From assembly GCA_037044905.1 (NCBI GenBank), contig JBAOKB010000121.1, positions 1-62,731 of the forward strand: a stretch of 62,731 bases of DNA. Direction: 5' to 3'. This document shows, piece by piece, positions 36,296 to 47,593 of the stretch. Source of the stretch: Hortaea werneckii (Eukaryota > Ascomycota > Dothideomycetes > Mycosphaerellales > Teratosphaeriaceae). The position numbers were made by a program, and so were the translations under genes. The notes beneath the pieces were generated by a model. That model had not been told where the DNA came from. It saw only the letters and a list, made by a program, of their open reading frames with translations, and did not search any database. Position 1 is the first letter of the stretch. Every line of letters starts with the position of its first letter.

Positions 36296-36830
36296 ATGTC
36301 TCCGAGGTATCGCAACAAATGCTAGTGTTCATGGATCTTCTGCTGGTATCTGTTGAGTCTCGACCGGACGCGGCCAGGACATAACGTCCAGCAAATTGAA
36401 CATGACCTCTTTCTAGCAATCGTATACTACTGGGATAAACTATTACGTACCGGAGAGACCATGTCCCAAGGGTATCGCAATGATTTCGAGTGTTTCATGA
36501 ATTCTTCTATAGCCCGCACTGATTTGAGCCTCTCGTAATGCTGAATGCGACCTAGCTTTTCTTTTAAAGACTTTTTGCCTGACCTTCTCCAGCTCACAAG
36601 CGATAGCGTATCGCAAGTACATAAGTATTTGGACATCTTCCAGAAGTATCGCAACAAATCCAGGTGTTTTATAGCCGGAATGCTAACAGCAGCTTTGCTA
36701 ACTGTGCTGGCGACCCGCTAGGTTCCTCAAATTCATTTTCTACTCGTTCCGATCTCAGCTTCTCAACATGTCTCCAAAGTATCGCGACGCGTTTAATTGT
36801 TTCAGGGATATTCCACTGAAATCCAGCGAG
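36296..36830. repeat. Degenerate tandem repeat family A (four units, about 134-174 bp period)
   Basis: The motif ATGTCTCC-AGGTATCGCAAC with a following GTGTTTCATG-like tail recurs with GTATCGC starting at 36307, 36472, 36646 and 36780 (intervals 165, 174, 134). Between these cores the units are strongly diverged. No protein frame spans them. The period is similar to the larger array at 38.2-41.7 kb, so they may be related, but I cannot align the two families convincingly. Confidence 0.6.
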
Positions 36831-38188
36831 GCAGTAATCGAGCGTTATGAAAGGCACAGTAGTGAAGCTTTGCTTGCAACCCCTCGCATCCCTTGAACAA
36901 GGACACGGAAGGTCAGCGTGCCAGGATCTAAACATCATCTCGGACTTTGAAGTGGAGAGGTTGGTTTCTTTTGGGCAAGGCTCAATCAGCATCTTCCTTG
37001 GAAGTCCTCGACGCTTATGCCAGCTCCCGGGCTGACATTGTTCTACTAGCACTTAGGCCTCGTCCAAGCTGCAGGAACTCCCAACGGTCTTGACCATGTA
37101 ATATAGGATCATAACACGTCTCGGCTGACGAGCTGTGAAAATTCCTAGACTCGTCACTGGGACATTGTCCTTGCAACGGAAGAATTCGCACCATTTCTTT
37201 GACAGTCATCGTACCTTCGCAGTCAAGAATCGAAACGATTTTGAAGCTCGCCCTGGCTGAAAAAGACCTTCTTGTAGCGTTCTGATGTGGATCAGACATT
37301 CCAAAATGTATTGTATTGAACTATTGGAGGTCGATGACCTGCGAGGTCGGATCGAACCTTGCAGATCATCGGGCTCGGATTGCGAATAGAACATTCCATT
37401 CCATTAGATTATAGTGAGGATGGTGGTTGTACAGAGCGTAAGCAATCCATTACGAATCGACAAGCGAAAAGACGGACAGCGAAAGGATCATGGTCGCAGA
37501 ACATGTATCCGCGAGTGAGTCGTCGACTTTCCGATAATCACGATGTTGATAGTCTTCTTCAGATGTATCACCGAGTCGTTGTGAACGATGAACTCGTGCA
37601 AAAGCTTCGAGCGTCGCTCGTTCGTTTCATTGATTATGGCGACTATTTTGGCGAAGTCGAAGTCGAGAGGATTCATTTCCGCCGAAGAGATTGATTGAAT
37701 GATCTTCGCGAACGAAAATTCCATTCAACCAAGCTTTCATGTTTGCAGAGAGAGAAATCAACTGACCAAAAGCTCACTTTGATCAAAACTTCACATGGCA
37801 ACGAAGTTCACTAGACGGAATTCTCACTTGACGTCAAACTTCACTTGTCCAAACGTCACCTGATTAGTGCCTCACCCAAAAACCGACTCCAATCGACAAA
37901 GCTCTGACACTAGCTGATCAACTGAATGTTGCATTGCATAAGATTAGAAAGTATGTGTTTAGCTATCGATTTTGCTCTCGAAAAAGCACACTGATCCGAG
38001 TGGGCGCCTGTATCATCTGCTTTCCAGGACGGAATTCTTAGTTTTCGAAACCCGGAACAGTTTTGCAAAACAACACGGTTGCTCAGACCCCGTCGGCGAA
38101 CTTCGATCGTCACGCCTCAAACACTTCGCACGAGTCGCAGAAGATTCCGAGGTACTTCACCATGTTCCAGCTGGGGACGGGATTTGCA
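36831..38188. other. Gene-free DNA between the two repeat families
   Basis: Only short open frames on both strands. It contains repeated phrases such as TTCACTTG and ACTTCACWTG near 37780-37860, hinting at further degenerate repeats, but no clear period. Confidence 0.35.
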
Positions 38189-39799
38189 GCTGACGCCGGC
38201 TGAGCGAGGAACACCGCAGGAACACTCTGCTTCCAGCATTTCAGCCATTCCCATTTTGTTGCAGCGGCAAGACAACAATACACATACCTTCAACCTCATG
38301 TTTCGGATGATTGGGCCCGGTCTGAGAACGTTCCACCTCGAAGCTGACGCCAGCTAAGCATGGAAAACTACAGAGACATTCGACTTCAAGCGTTCCAGCC
38401 GTTCCCAAGTTGTGACATCTGCGGCTGACTAGCAGACATACACTCGATTTCATCTTCCAGATGATCAAGCTTAGGCTAATGCTGTTCGCCCTCGTCCATG
38501 GACGAAGCCAACATCAGCTGAGCGCAGAAGACTCCAAAACACTGTGCTTCCAGCATTTCGGCCATTCCAAATTACTGAAAGCTGCGGTAGTATAACAGAC
38601 AAAAGTATGGCTCTATCATTCAAATGATCAGGGTCAGTCTAATATTGTTCCAACGTATCCGCGGACGAAGCTGACGCCGGCTGAGCAAGCAAGTAAAATT
38701 TCCACAACGAGCGTTGCAGCCTTTCTAAAGCTGTGAAAGCTGCGAGAGTCTAATAGACGAAATTACCATTCCGTGTTTCAAATATCTGGGCTTACTCTGT
38801 TCAACAGGCTTCCATCCAATTCACGGACGGAGCTGACACCTCACCTCCCTGTACCTCAGAAATCGCTGGAATCTGCTCGGAATACAAGAACCTCGTATGG
38901 CCTTGTCGGGGCATGCAAGACAGACATAAAATTGCTTACTGATGCAACATGTGAAGATGGCTGCGATGTTCCTCGATGTTACAGCCAAATTCAGTCCACT
39001 TACTCTGTCTCTACATTGTTGGAATTTGGCCGGAACACCTCAATCCTGGAAGGACTCTACTGGAATATAATGACAGGCCAGCGACTTGCTTCTACTGCGA
39101 TCTCCGAAGACAACCGCATTGTCCGGCCAAATGCCGTAAGAAGCTGGGAGACTGTCAACCCTTATACTGTTGGAATTCGACCGGAACTCTGTAATTTCAG
39201 ACGGACAGTGTTGGAATGCGCATGACGGGTGAGGCTCTTACGGCCAAGATAATCTCCGAATGGTTTTGCACTGTTCCGGCCAGGAAATTTCGCAATTATG
39301 AATTAAGCTGGGAGAGTGTGATATTACTGGCATTTGGCCGGAACATGATATCTTCACAAGATCGGTGCTGGGATATCAAGTACGGACAAGGCACATTATC
39401 CCTGCACGATCTCCGAAGACGGTTGCAATGTTCCGGCCAATTTCTATGTCCACATGCAGGACTGAGAGACTATGTCCTGTGCCGCTGGAATTTGGCCGGA
39501 TCATCACAATTCCACATGGACTATGCTGGGACAAAGAACACGGCTAGGAACTCTCTACTAATACAACTTCCGAAGGCGACCGTACTGTTCCGGCAGAGTC
39601 CGTCAATCACAGAAAATTCGCTCGACTTACAGCGTGGAGCTGGCAAGGTCGGTGAAACCTGGCCGGAACATCATATTCCTGCAAGGACTTGACTGGCACA
39701 AGATCTACAGATTCGACACTCCTCTCCATCTCAACATCCAAAGGAATGTCACTATTCCGGTAGAGTCCCGACATCGTTGAGAAGCTGGAAAAGTCCCGT

Positions 39800-39826
39800 A
39801 GCGGCAACGCAGATGGCGTTGCCGCT
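39800..39826. other. Perfect hairpin, 11-bp stem, 5-nt loop
   Basis: AGCGGCAACGC, loop AGATG, then GCGTTGCCGCT. It lies inside the satellite array where one unit has lost its usual GGCCGGAACA core. It could fold in RNA or extrude in DNA. No function is known. Confidence 0.6.
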
Positions 39827-40946
39827 GAAACTATTTCTTGCAAGGACATGATTGAAACGAAAGCTACATATCTGATGCTCTTCTGCCATGTGGTTTCCGA
39901 GTAGAAGGATTCTCTTCCGGCGGTGTTCTAGCGACCAAGCTGGCAAGTCACCTGCGGTGCCACAAAGAGAAGTTACTACAAACTTGGCCGGAACACGATA
40001 CTTTCGCTCGGACTTTACTAGGATATGGGCTATAGCTTCGATACTCTTCTCCTACAAAGACTCCGAGAAGATTGCTGCTGTTCCGGTAGAGCTCCAGCGA
40101 TTATGGGCATAGATTTTTCATGCCGCGCTGTAAGGAGAAGTAACTGCAGCTTGGCCGGAACACAATACTTTCGCTCGGACTTTACTTGGGGACAGACTAT
40201 AGGTTCGATATTCTTCCAAGACTAAGAGTCCGAGAGAAATGCTGCTGTTGCGGCAGAGCTCTAGCGATTATAGGCATAGAAGTTACATGCCGCGCCGTAA
40301 GGAGAAGTAATTGCAGCTTGACCGGAACACAATACCTTCGCTCGGACTTTGCTAGGACACAGACTATAGGTTCGATACTCTTCTAAGACCAAGAGTCCGA
40401 AAGGAATGCTGCTGTTCCGGTAGATCTCTAGTAATTACAGGCATAGCTAGGAAAGTTAGGTGCCGTGTCTGTCATTAGGAATTGGCCAAACTACCTTGAG
40501 TTTTCCGGGCCTTCACCAAAATAAATTGCTCAGACAAACCATCGGCTGCCATACGATGCTGCTCCGGCAAGTTCCAGCGATGATTAACATACATGGCTAA
40601 TAAACGCTGCGGCCGCGGCGAGATTTGCTAGAACTTAACCGGACTTCCAAATCTGCGTAAGGACCTTTCGGAATGTCGAAATACGAGCATTTCCGAATCA
40701 TTTTACGCAACCTCCGAGTGCAAGTCGACAAGTCCGGCCAGGTTCCATTCATGTTTACACGGAAGCTGGAAAAGTCATCTGCCACGTCGACGAAGATGTT
40801 TAGAGCTCTGCCGGACTTTCATAGTTCCGTTCGAACTCTGCGGAAGGCCACACGCTATAAAGACTGCGTCAAGCCTTCGCAAGTTCCGAGCACAAATGTC
40901 TGTTTCCGGCGAAATTACATTTATGTGTACACCGAAGCTGGGAGAG

Positions 40947-41482
40947 TCACGTGCCCCCAGGCGGAAAGATGCTGCCACTGGAACTCTGCCGGACTTTCAT
41001 ATTTTCGCACGGAACTTGCGTAAAGTCACACGCTGGGAGGAGCATAGCATGTCTGCACAAGCTCCGAGTACGGATCTCCTGTTCCGGCGAAACTACATGC
41101 ATCTATAAGCAAAGCTGAGAGAGTCACGTGCCCTTCCGCGAAAAGATGTTATGACCAGAACTTTGCCGGACTTCGTTGAACTCGTTCGGAAATTGCAGAA
41201 AATCATTCGCTGGGAAGATTTCAGCGCTTCTGCGCAAGTTCCGAGTACGAATAATCTGGTCCGGCGAGGTTACATGGGTCTATAGACGAAGCCGAGAAAG
41301 TCACGTGATGCTTCGCCGAAACAGTGCCATGACTGGAACTCTGCCGGACTTCGTTGAACTCGTTCGGAAGTTGCGGATCGTCAAATATTGAAGGTTGATG
41401 CTCTTTTCAACGCGAAGTCCGATAGGAAATACACCATCCCGGCGACGTTGCAGTACCAAAAATTAAGCTGAGGCGTCACGTG
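40947..41482. promoter_or_regulatory. Four phased TCACGTG sites in the array
   Basis: TCACGTG at 40947-40953, 41124-41130, 41301-41307 and 41476-41482, spaced 177, 177 and 175 bp. CACGTG is the core of bHLH factor sites, and RTCACRTG is the Cbf1/CDEI consensus in yeast. The sequence is seen; a binding role is only inferred, since the sites could just be part of the repeat unit. Confidence 0.4.
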
Positions 41483-41690
41483 ATCTACTTCCCATTAAAG
41501 CATTGCCTCTAAAAGCCCGCCGGATGTTGGAGAATCCATTCGGACATCTGGTGTGAGGACCAAGGAGGTAAAGACTGATAGTGTATACCAGACTCCGTTC
41601 CAAATTTCCAGTGACCGGCGAAGTTGTAATGGTCCGGAGGCCACATGCTGCTGCGCCTTGCAACGACTCCGCCAGATCCTGCGTGACGAG

Positions 41691-42218
41691 CAGACAATCT
41701 GTTGCTCATCCGACCAATTTTCCGAATTAGCCAATGTTTTTAGTTTGAGGAAATCGAACTGGCTTATTGCATTGTGCCTGTTAGCATATGATGCATATCT
41801 GACCGCCAGCTCAAACGGGAGGCAAGCTCTTTAGTACATGCAGCATTCGCACCAAGTCAGGATTCTAGCTAAATCCAACGGTGAAGAACGACGGTGAGAT
41901 CACTCACATGTCTCCTTGCTCATGGCCGGCGATGTGTGGAACAAATCGAGTGACCATGATCATCATTCATCCTTTCCGTGGCGGAGCTGATGATCTACAG
42001 CTAAGCGAGAGCTGCTTCGTTGCATGCCTTGCATATCAGCTGGCAGAGGCTGTGCATTAGACCGGTGAGATAGCACTCGGTGGAGGCTCATTCGAATAAA
42101 CGGCTTGCGGCCGCCGACATACGTTTTGTCTTTCGATTCACCCTCCTGCAGAGCATCAGATCCCTTTATCGTGAACAAGAAAACACTGTAGCATCAAGAC
42201 CAGCTGTAACGCCACCCT
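41691..42218. other. Gene-free spacer right of the array
   Basis: No clear repeat unit or gene. It precedes the small tautomerase-like gene. Confidence 0.4.
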
Positions 42219-42608
42219 ATGACAACTTACAACATCGACATAACGAGCAAAGCAGCTCGGACATTTACGACTGAACTGTCTCAGCGCCTAACCGAAAGTC
42301 ACCTTCGATCCAATCCCGCTGACAATCCGTCCTCGATTAAGGTGCTAACGAACTTCCTACACCACAAATCAGGGAATGGGTTGAGTGTTGGAAGTGGTGG
42401 GGACATGATGAACTATAGATATATTCGTGTAATCATCGGCATCTTAGCCGGAAGTAAGACAGAAGACGAGAAACAAGACTTGATGCGACGCACGATGGAA
42501 TGTTGCATGGATCATGAGGGCAAGAAGGCTCAAGATTGCGAGTTTGAGATTCGCATAAATGAAGTTGAGGAGAGTAATGTAATGAGAGCCCTTGGAAGCA
42601 GGGTATGA
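42219..42608 (+). CDS. Small tautomerase-superfamily-like protein (CHMI-like)
   Basis: Single-exon frame of 129 aa. It resembles 5-carboxymethyl-2-hydroxymuconate isomerase and related tautomerases in layout: a basic segment with KVLTNFLHH, then VGSGGDMMNYRYIRVIIGIL, then a helix beginning AGSKTEDEKQDLMRRTMECC, then a final strand (FEIRINEVEE). In this superfamily the catalytic base is Pro right after the initiator Met. Here the start is MTTYNID, so the catalytic Pro is absent if this start is right, suggesting a non-catalytic relative or a mis-assigned start. The assignment rests on pattern similarity only. The gene sits alone between the repeat desert and a large cell-wall protein gene. Confidence 0.5.
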   Translation: MTTYNIDITSKAARTFTTELSQRLTESHLRSNPADNPSSIKVLTNFLHHKSGNGLSVGSGGDMMNYRYIRVIIGILAGSKTEDEKQDLMRRTMECCMDHEGKKAQDCEFEIRINEVEESNVMRALGSRV

Positions 42609-43187
42609 AAGGTTCGCTCCATCAATGCCGCCTCGTTCGAAATGGCTTGAATCCAGGCTCTCTATTACCATAGGGATGACTTCATCCCAATATCTAGCTT
42701 ACTTATATTGAAGGTCGCTGAGGCGGCAGAAGCAGACGCTGTCTCAACGGCGGAAGGGATGTTGGCAAGAATGGCCTAGCTGATCATTGCTTTCTTTCGA
42801 CAGGCTCAAAGCATCTGTTGTAAATATTCGTATCTCTTGGTTTCTGTCAAATTGGCTGATTTAACGGCGTTAGGCAGAAGGAGCGACACGGCGAACTTTA
42901 AAAGATTGACAAGAGACATTTCCTACACTCCTCACATAAACATATATCGGCCTTTCAGACCTTCGCAATAGGGATTATCAGAATTTTGATCCCTCCGTTC
43001 AACAAATGCTGCTCGCTTACACCTGCGCTTGGCCTTCTGCATTCCTTGCCGCGTCAATCCGCATTCCTTCGGTTGCACCCAAGGCTGGGTGTCTGACGCG
43101 TTACGATGAGACTCTTTCTTGCGATTGACAATGCCTCAGCGCTCATACATTCTCACTTCAAATCCCTAAGAGGGTACCGTAGTCTTC
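42609..43187. other. Spacer upstream of the PAN-domain protein gene
   Basis: About 580 bp with no supported gene; it contains the promoter of the following gene. Confidence 0.4.
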
Positions 43188-46100
43188 ATGAGACTCCTCA
43201 CTATCAGCAGTCAGCTTCTTCTGTTGAGTCCATGGTATCTTAGTAAAGCGGTTGCAGGTATTTACAACAAGTATTGAAAAACCGGCGACTCGGACGCACT
43301 AACAACACATGCACAGATCCAGTCGTAGTGACAGTCACGGTTCACAATACATGCCCGGCCACCTTCACGACGTTCCTTACTACTACAACATGGATCTCCA
43401 ACAATGGAACTGTTGGGGCGTATACAACAACAAGTAGTCCATCGACTCCGAAGCCCTCGTCTGCTTCCTCTCCAATCTCCACTGCAACGCCAAACTCCAT
43501 TACAAGTAGCTCGATAACAGTTCGCACGTCTTCGTCATCCCGGACCTTGTCAACAGCTACTGGAACGTCAACATCGTCATGCAGCATTGCGACTGCTCTG
43601 CCTATAGCTTGTCCGGCTAGTAACGGAACACTCTACACAGTGCCGGGGACTTGTGTCGATGGAGAAGATACTTACTTGATCAACTGTGACACCGACTTTG
43701 CTGTCTCTGGCGGACTTGTGGAGGTTCCAGGAATTTCAAGCGAGGAGAGTTGCATTGCTCAGTGCTCTGCTAGCGAGACGTGTGTTGCTGCAGCATACGA
43801 CACGGTAGAAGGTGGATGCTTCATCAGAAGCTCTGTTGAAACTGGCACGGCTACAGCCAGGCCGGGACTGGTGTTTGCGATCAATTTGAGATACATAAAT
43901 GGGCAGCACTCCAGCTCTTCCTTGGTGACTGTTCAGACGACTATCCTGGACCCCAGCTCTTCATCGATTGCGACTTTTGCGTCTTCTCCGGCCACAAGTA
44001 CGAGGGAGACCACGAGTGCCCCAGGGGGGTCATCGCCTTCTCATCTCCCGGCCAGCAGCACGAGCACGGGAACGACAGCCGGCGCCGGGCCTACGAATGT
44101 TGCAGAAGCGGAGATAGGTGCCTGTCCAACTTACGATGATAGGATCTGGGGCTCTGCTGACGGTTCACAATGGCGTGTGGCGTGTGGTGTTGTTTACCAG
44201 GGCGATATCATCACGTCTCCATCGAGACTATTGCACAAGAGAGCACCAGCGGACGACTGTGCTGCTCAATGCGCAGATGTTGCTGAGTGTACTGCATTCA
44301 CTTACAGTAGCAGTTCATGCGTATTGTATAGTCGTGTCGACGGCCAGGAAGATTCTACATATCCAGCGATGTCTGCTTTGCGCCAGGAGACGGCGCCGGA
44401 CGATGAGAATACGACGAGCTCCTCACTGGCCTCTTCAACAACCAGCCTCCAATCAACGATCATGCAATCCTCGACCATATCGACGAGAAGCGGGATCCCA
44501 AGTAGCACATCAGAGCAATCTAGCAATCCATCGCCCTCTCTGACATTACAGACATCGATCAGTGATACGCCGCAAACTTCACAGAGTACTGCAACGGACA
44601 CCGAAACCATCTCGTCGCTTGTGGTCAGCTCTGCAACTTTGACATCCACAGCCAGCTCACTCCAACAGATCTCGACCATCCCGATCGCTTCCCAATCAAC
44701 GGCATCGGGGATCAGCGTTGCCACTAGCACCAGCATGACCACTCAGAGCACAGCGGGAAGCACACAAAGTTCTTTGTGGACGAATTCAACTAGATATCCT
44801 TCCACGAGCACCACAAGCACCACAAGGAATAACGAATCATTCTCGCCCAGCACATCAAGTCTACTGCAGACCGAAGATGGGGCACAGTCGTCTGAGACTC
44901 CGTCAGAGACTGCGTCGGAGACTGGCGGTGCGCAATCTTCAGGGAGTCCCTCGACGATTGGATCCTCGGCAACTCGTTCATCAGCCGTGAGCTCATCGAT
45001 GACTGGCTCGTTGGACACTAGTTCTTCGACGACCATGTCTTCGATGACGATATCCTTAACAACTGGCTCCTTAACGATCAGCTTGCCTACTCCTAGTCCT
45101 AGCTCTTCAGCAACAACATCGCTCCCCTCCACAAGCAGCGCTAGTGGCAGTGGCCGACAAGATTCAAGCACGATGAGTATGTCCAGTTCTAGAAATCAAT
45201 CCGGCAGTTCGACCAGCACTAGAGCGCCTGACTCCACATCGTCTAGTACAAGGTCAACTACGAGCAGTTCTCAAGCCCAGGCGTCAAGCTCAAGTCTTAC
45301 CAGCCAGAGCACTGTCACTCCTTCTAGCAGTGATGCGCAGACATCCTTGAGCTTATCTAGCCCAGTCTCTAGAACCTCCACAAGTCTTTCGCAAAGTGCT
45401 GCAAGCCCTTCATCTGGTACGACGTCGACAGGCTCGACCAGCTCAACAATTTCGTTGACTTCTTCGAGCGCTTCGGGAAGTGGTACCTCCTCATCATCCA
45501 GCACACTCTCTTCCAGTTCGGTCAGTTCGACAATGTCCTCCACATCCTCCAGCATCTCGCCGAGTACTTCAAATTCGTCATCGCGCTCGGCTTCGTCTGG
45601 TCCAGCGAGTCCAACGCCCTCATCAACTTCCTCAAGTGTCCCGCCGAGCACAACGGCCTCGTCGTCCAGCGTGCCCTTTTCAACATCCTCTAGTTCAACT
45701 TCATCTTCAGTGTCCTCTAGCTCACTACTATCTTCAACATCCTCCAGCTCAGTCTCATCGTCAGCATCCTCAAGCTCACGTTCATCCTCAACATCCTCAA
45801 GCTCATCCCCACCTTCCGCCATTGCATCAACATCCTCGAGCGTATCTACAAGTAGCTCGACCAGCAGCTCAACTAGCAGCTCGCCTTCCAGCTCAAGCTC
45901 TTCAAGAAGCTCTACATCATCACCTACAAGCAGTTCGACCACGAGTCAAACCCCTACTCCGACATCCAGGTGCACTGACGGCCAAGTGCTCACTTCCTCC
46001 GACGGGAGTCAGTATCTCTCCGTGTGCAACGTCGAGTATGATAGTTTGGACAGCAATATTCCCGGCCTTGGGCCGCTTGCTGTGAATAGTCTCAACGCCT

Positions 46101-47240
46101 GTGTTGATCTTTGTACTAACCAGGGCACCAACTGCACGGGATTTACATTCAGCAAAGGTCGTAGAGAGTGCCTGCTTAAGAAAATCATGGTGCCGAGAAT
46201 CGATTCAGATCCTGACTATGACAGCGTTGTGCGTATTGCTGGGCCTGGTGGGACGAGTCGACGGAGCCAGCTGATCGTCAATGGTGATTTTGCTGGATCT
46301 CAGCTGGCTCCGTGGACTACTGACGGCTCAGAAGGAGTCACATTTGGCGTTACCAATGGAGCAGCGTATGTCTTGACCTTGATTTCTGCTGGATTTGGCT
46401 GATCCGAAACATAGCATTGCGAACTTTCCGGCCGCGGACCCCGACCAGTCTGCATACTACGCTGAGATTAGGCAGTCGTTTGGTACACTTCCAGCACTTG
46501 GCTCGACGTATTTCTGTACCTTTACGGCAGCGTATGTTTACGATGCGAACGCTTTATGCGGCATCACAATCTCTACCATCGACGAAGTCGGCTTTTATAA
46601 CGAGCTTTTTGACTCTGCCGACTTTGAAGATAGCATCCGTACCTCGTACAACATCAGTGGCGCGGTGACGAACAACATAACCGGGCTTGCCATTAGATTT
46701 TCATGCTCCAATGCGCCACCAAAAAGCATATCTTTTGACGACGTAGGCTTTTACACCTACGCTTCGGCCGCGGGTGCGAATCCTATCTGTCCGACACCAC
46801 AGCAGCTCATTACGAACGGCGATTTCTCCAGTGGGGGTCAGAATTGGGAACCAGATATCACAGGAACTGTGGCGAGTTACAATGGTGGGACATCCGGACA
46901 AGCCGAATTTGCTTTCACAAGCCAGGCGGCGAACGAGCGAAGTCCCATTTACTTGACACAGCAGATCGCCTTGGTAGAGGTGGAACAGACGTACGCTGTC
47001 GATGCCTCTGTCAACATTGTAGTCTCAGGAACCACAGCGCGTTGCGATGCGACTATCGTCCTAGGCTTCAACACGGCTTGGGAGGTATACGGGAGCTCGA
47101 CAGCATCCTACCCTGTCAGCATTCGCGGCGTCACGGGATCTGACTTTTCGATGTTCCAATTCAGTGTGGTCTGCAATGGAGAGGCCCGAATCGTCTTGGA
47201 TAATGTCTCATTATGGGTGAACAATGGTACATCCTGTTGA
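43188..47240 (+). CDS. Large secreted Ser/Thr-rich protein with three PAN/Apple-like domains and NGDF-type C-terminal modules
   Basis: Probably an extracellular or wall-attached adhesin-like glycoprotein. The true start is a short exon at 43188-43257 encoding the signal peptide MRLLTISSQLLLLSPWYLSK. It joins 43317-46365 (intron with perfect CTAAC branch and GCACAG end), then 46415-47240, giving 1314 aa. Cys-paired PAN/Apple-like domains lie at about residues 118-215, 292-380 and 908-1000 (each with a C-x3-C core such as CIAQCSASETC, CAAQCADVAEC and CVDLCTNQGTNC). Between the second and third is a stalk of about 520 residues made almost only of Ser and Thr, likely heavily O-glycosylated. The C-terminal region has two modules starting LIVNGDFAG and LITNGDFSS, the NGDFE..W type seen in carbohydrate-binding folds. 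The end (WVNNGTSC) lacks a GPI signal. The function is inferred from architecture. Confidence 0.85.
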
Positions 47241-47593
47241 GCGTCTTTTCAGAGGCCTTGGTGGTATTGTTGGCAGATGGGAGAAGATATTCTTAAGCGA
47301 TCGGCACGCAGTAGGTGGGAGGTAATAGACAGAAGCGTTATAGCCGTATAATGAATGAATTGGTTTTTGATAGTAGTCTCCCAATGAACAAAAGGGCCAT
47401 GTTTTATCTTGATCAATCGAAGAAAAGGCAACGAAAGGTTCACACTGTGAGGACAGCAAGAAGACACGGATGTTGGCGCGAGTGCCACCACGCCATGCGG
47501 GCCGCGGTTCCGAACCTCCGTACCTTCCTTGGTGAGCAAGTCAAGCTCCAAGATCATGATGAAGTGACTTCGTCTGCCAAACCCGGATCTTCA

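Larger units (their letters stand above)
38189..41690. repeat. Degenerate satellite array, about 21-22 units of about 150-178 bp
   Basis: Seen directly. A CCGGA-type motif (best form TTGGCCGGAACA) starts near 39030, 39181, 39338, 39496, 39663, 39822 (degenerate), 39988, 40155, 40322, 40496 (degenerate), 40639, 40811, 40989, 41166, 41344 and 41520. An opposite TCCGG-type motif (best form TGTTCCGGCCAA) starts near 39123, 39276, 39433, 39590, 39757, 39917, 40083, 40250, 40417, 40564, 40734, 40906, 41084, 41261, 41439 and 41615. Left of 39030, GAAGCTGACGCCGGCTGAG-like cores at 38189, 38343, 38506, 38670 and 38832 continue the same spacing. The interval grows from about 152 on the left to 178 on the right. 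The period is not a fixed multiple of 3 and no long frame exists, so it is not coding. Confidence 0.8.

Noticed and set aside
38773..39692. 150- to 158-codon + strand frames in the satellite array
   Set aside because: They change frame from unit to unit and the unit length is not a multiple of 3; no domain.
38189..41690. CRISPR array or tRNA/rRNA cluster
   Set aside because: Eukaryotic DNA, units are diverged throughout with no constant repeat plus unique spacer, and no tRNA A/B boxes or rRNA sequence are seen.
45271..45942. 223-codon acidic minus-strand frame (Glu/Leu/Val repeats)
   Set aside because: It is the mirror image of the Ser/Thr-rich stalk coded on the + strand.
43274..46402. PAN protein starting at Met 43274
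   Set aside because: That Met lies in an intron with perfect CTAAC branch and CAG acceptor; the exon at 43188 gives a signal peptide in phase.
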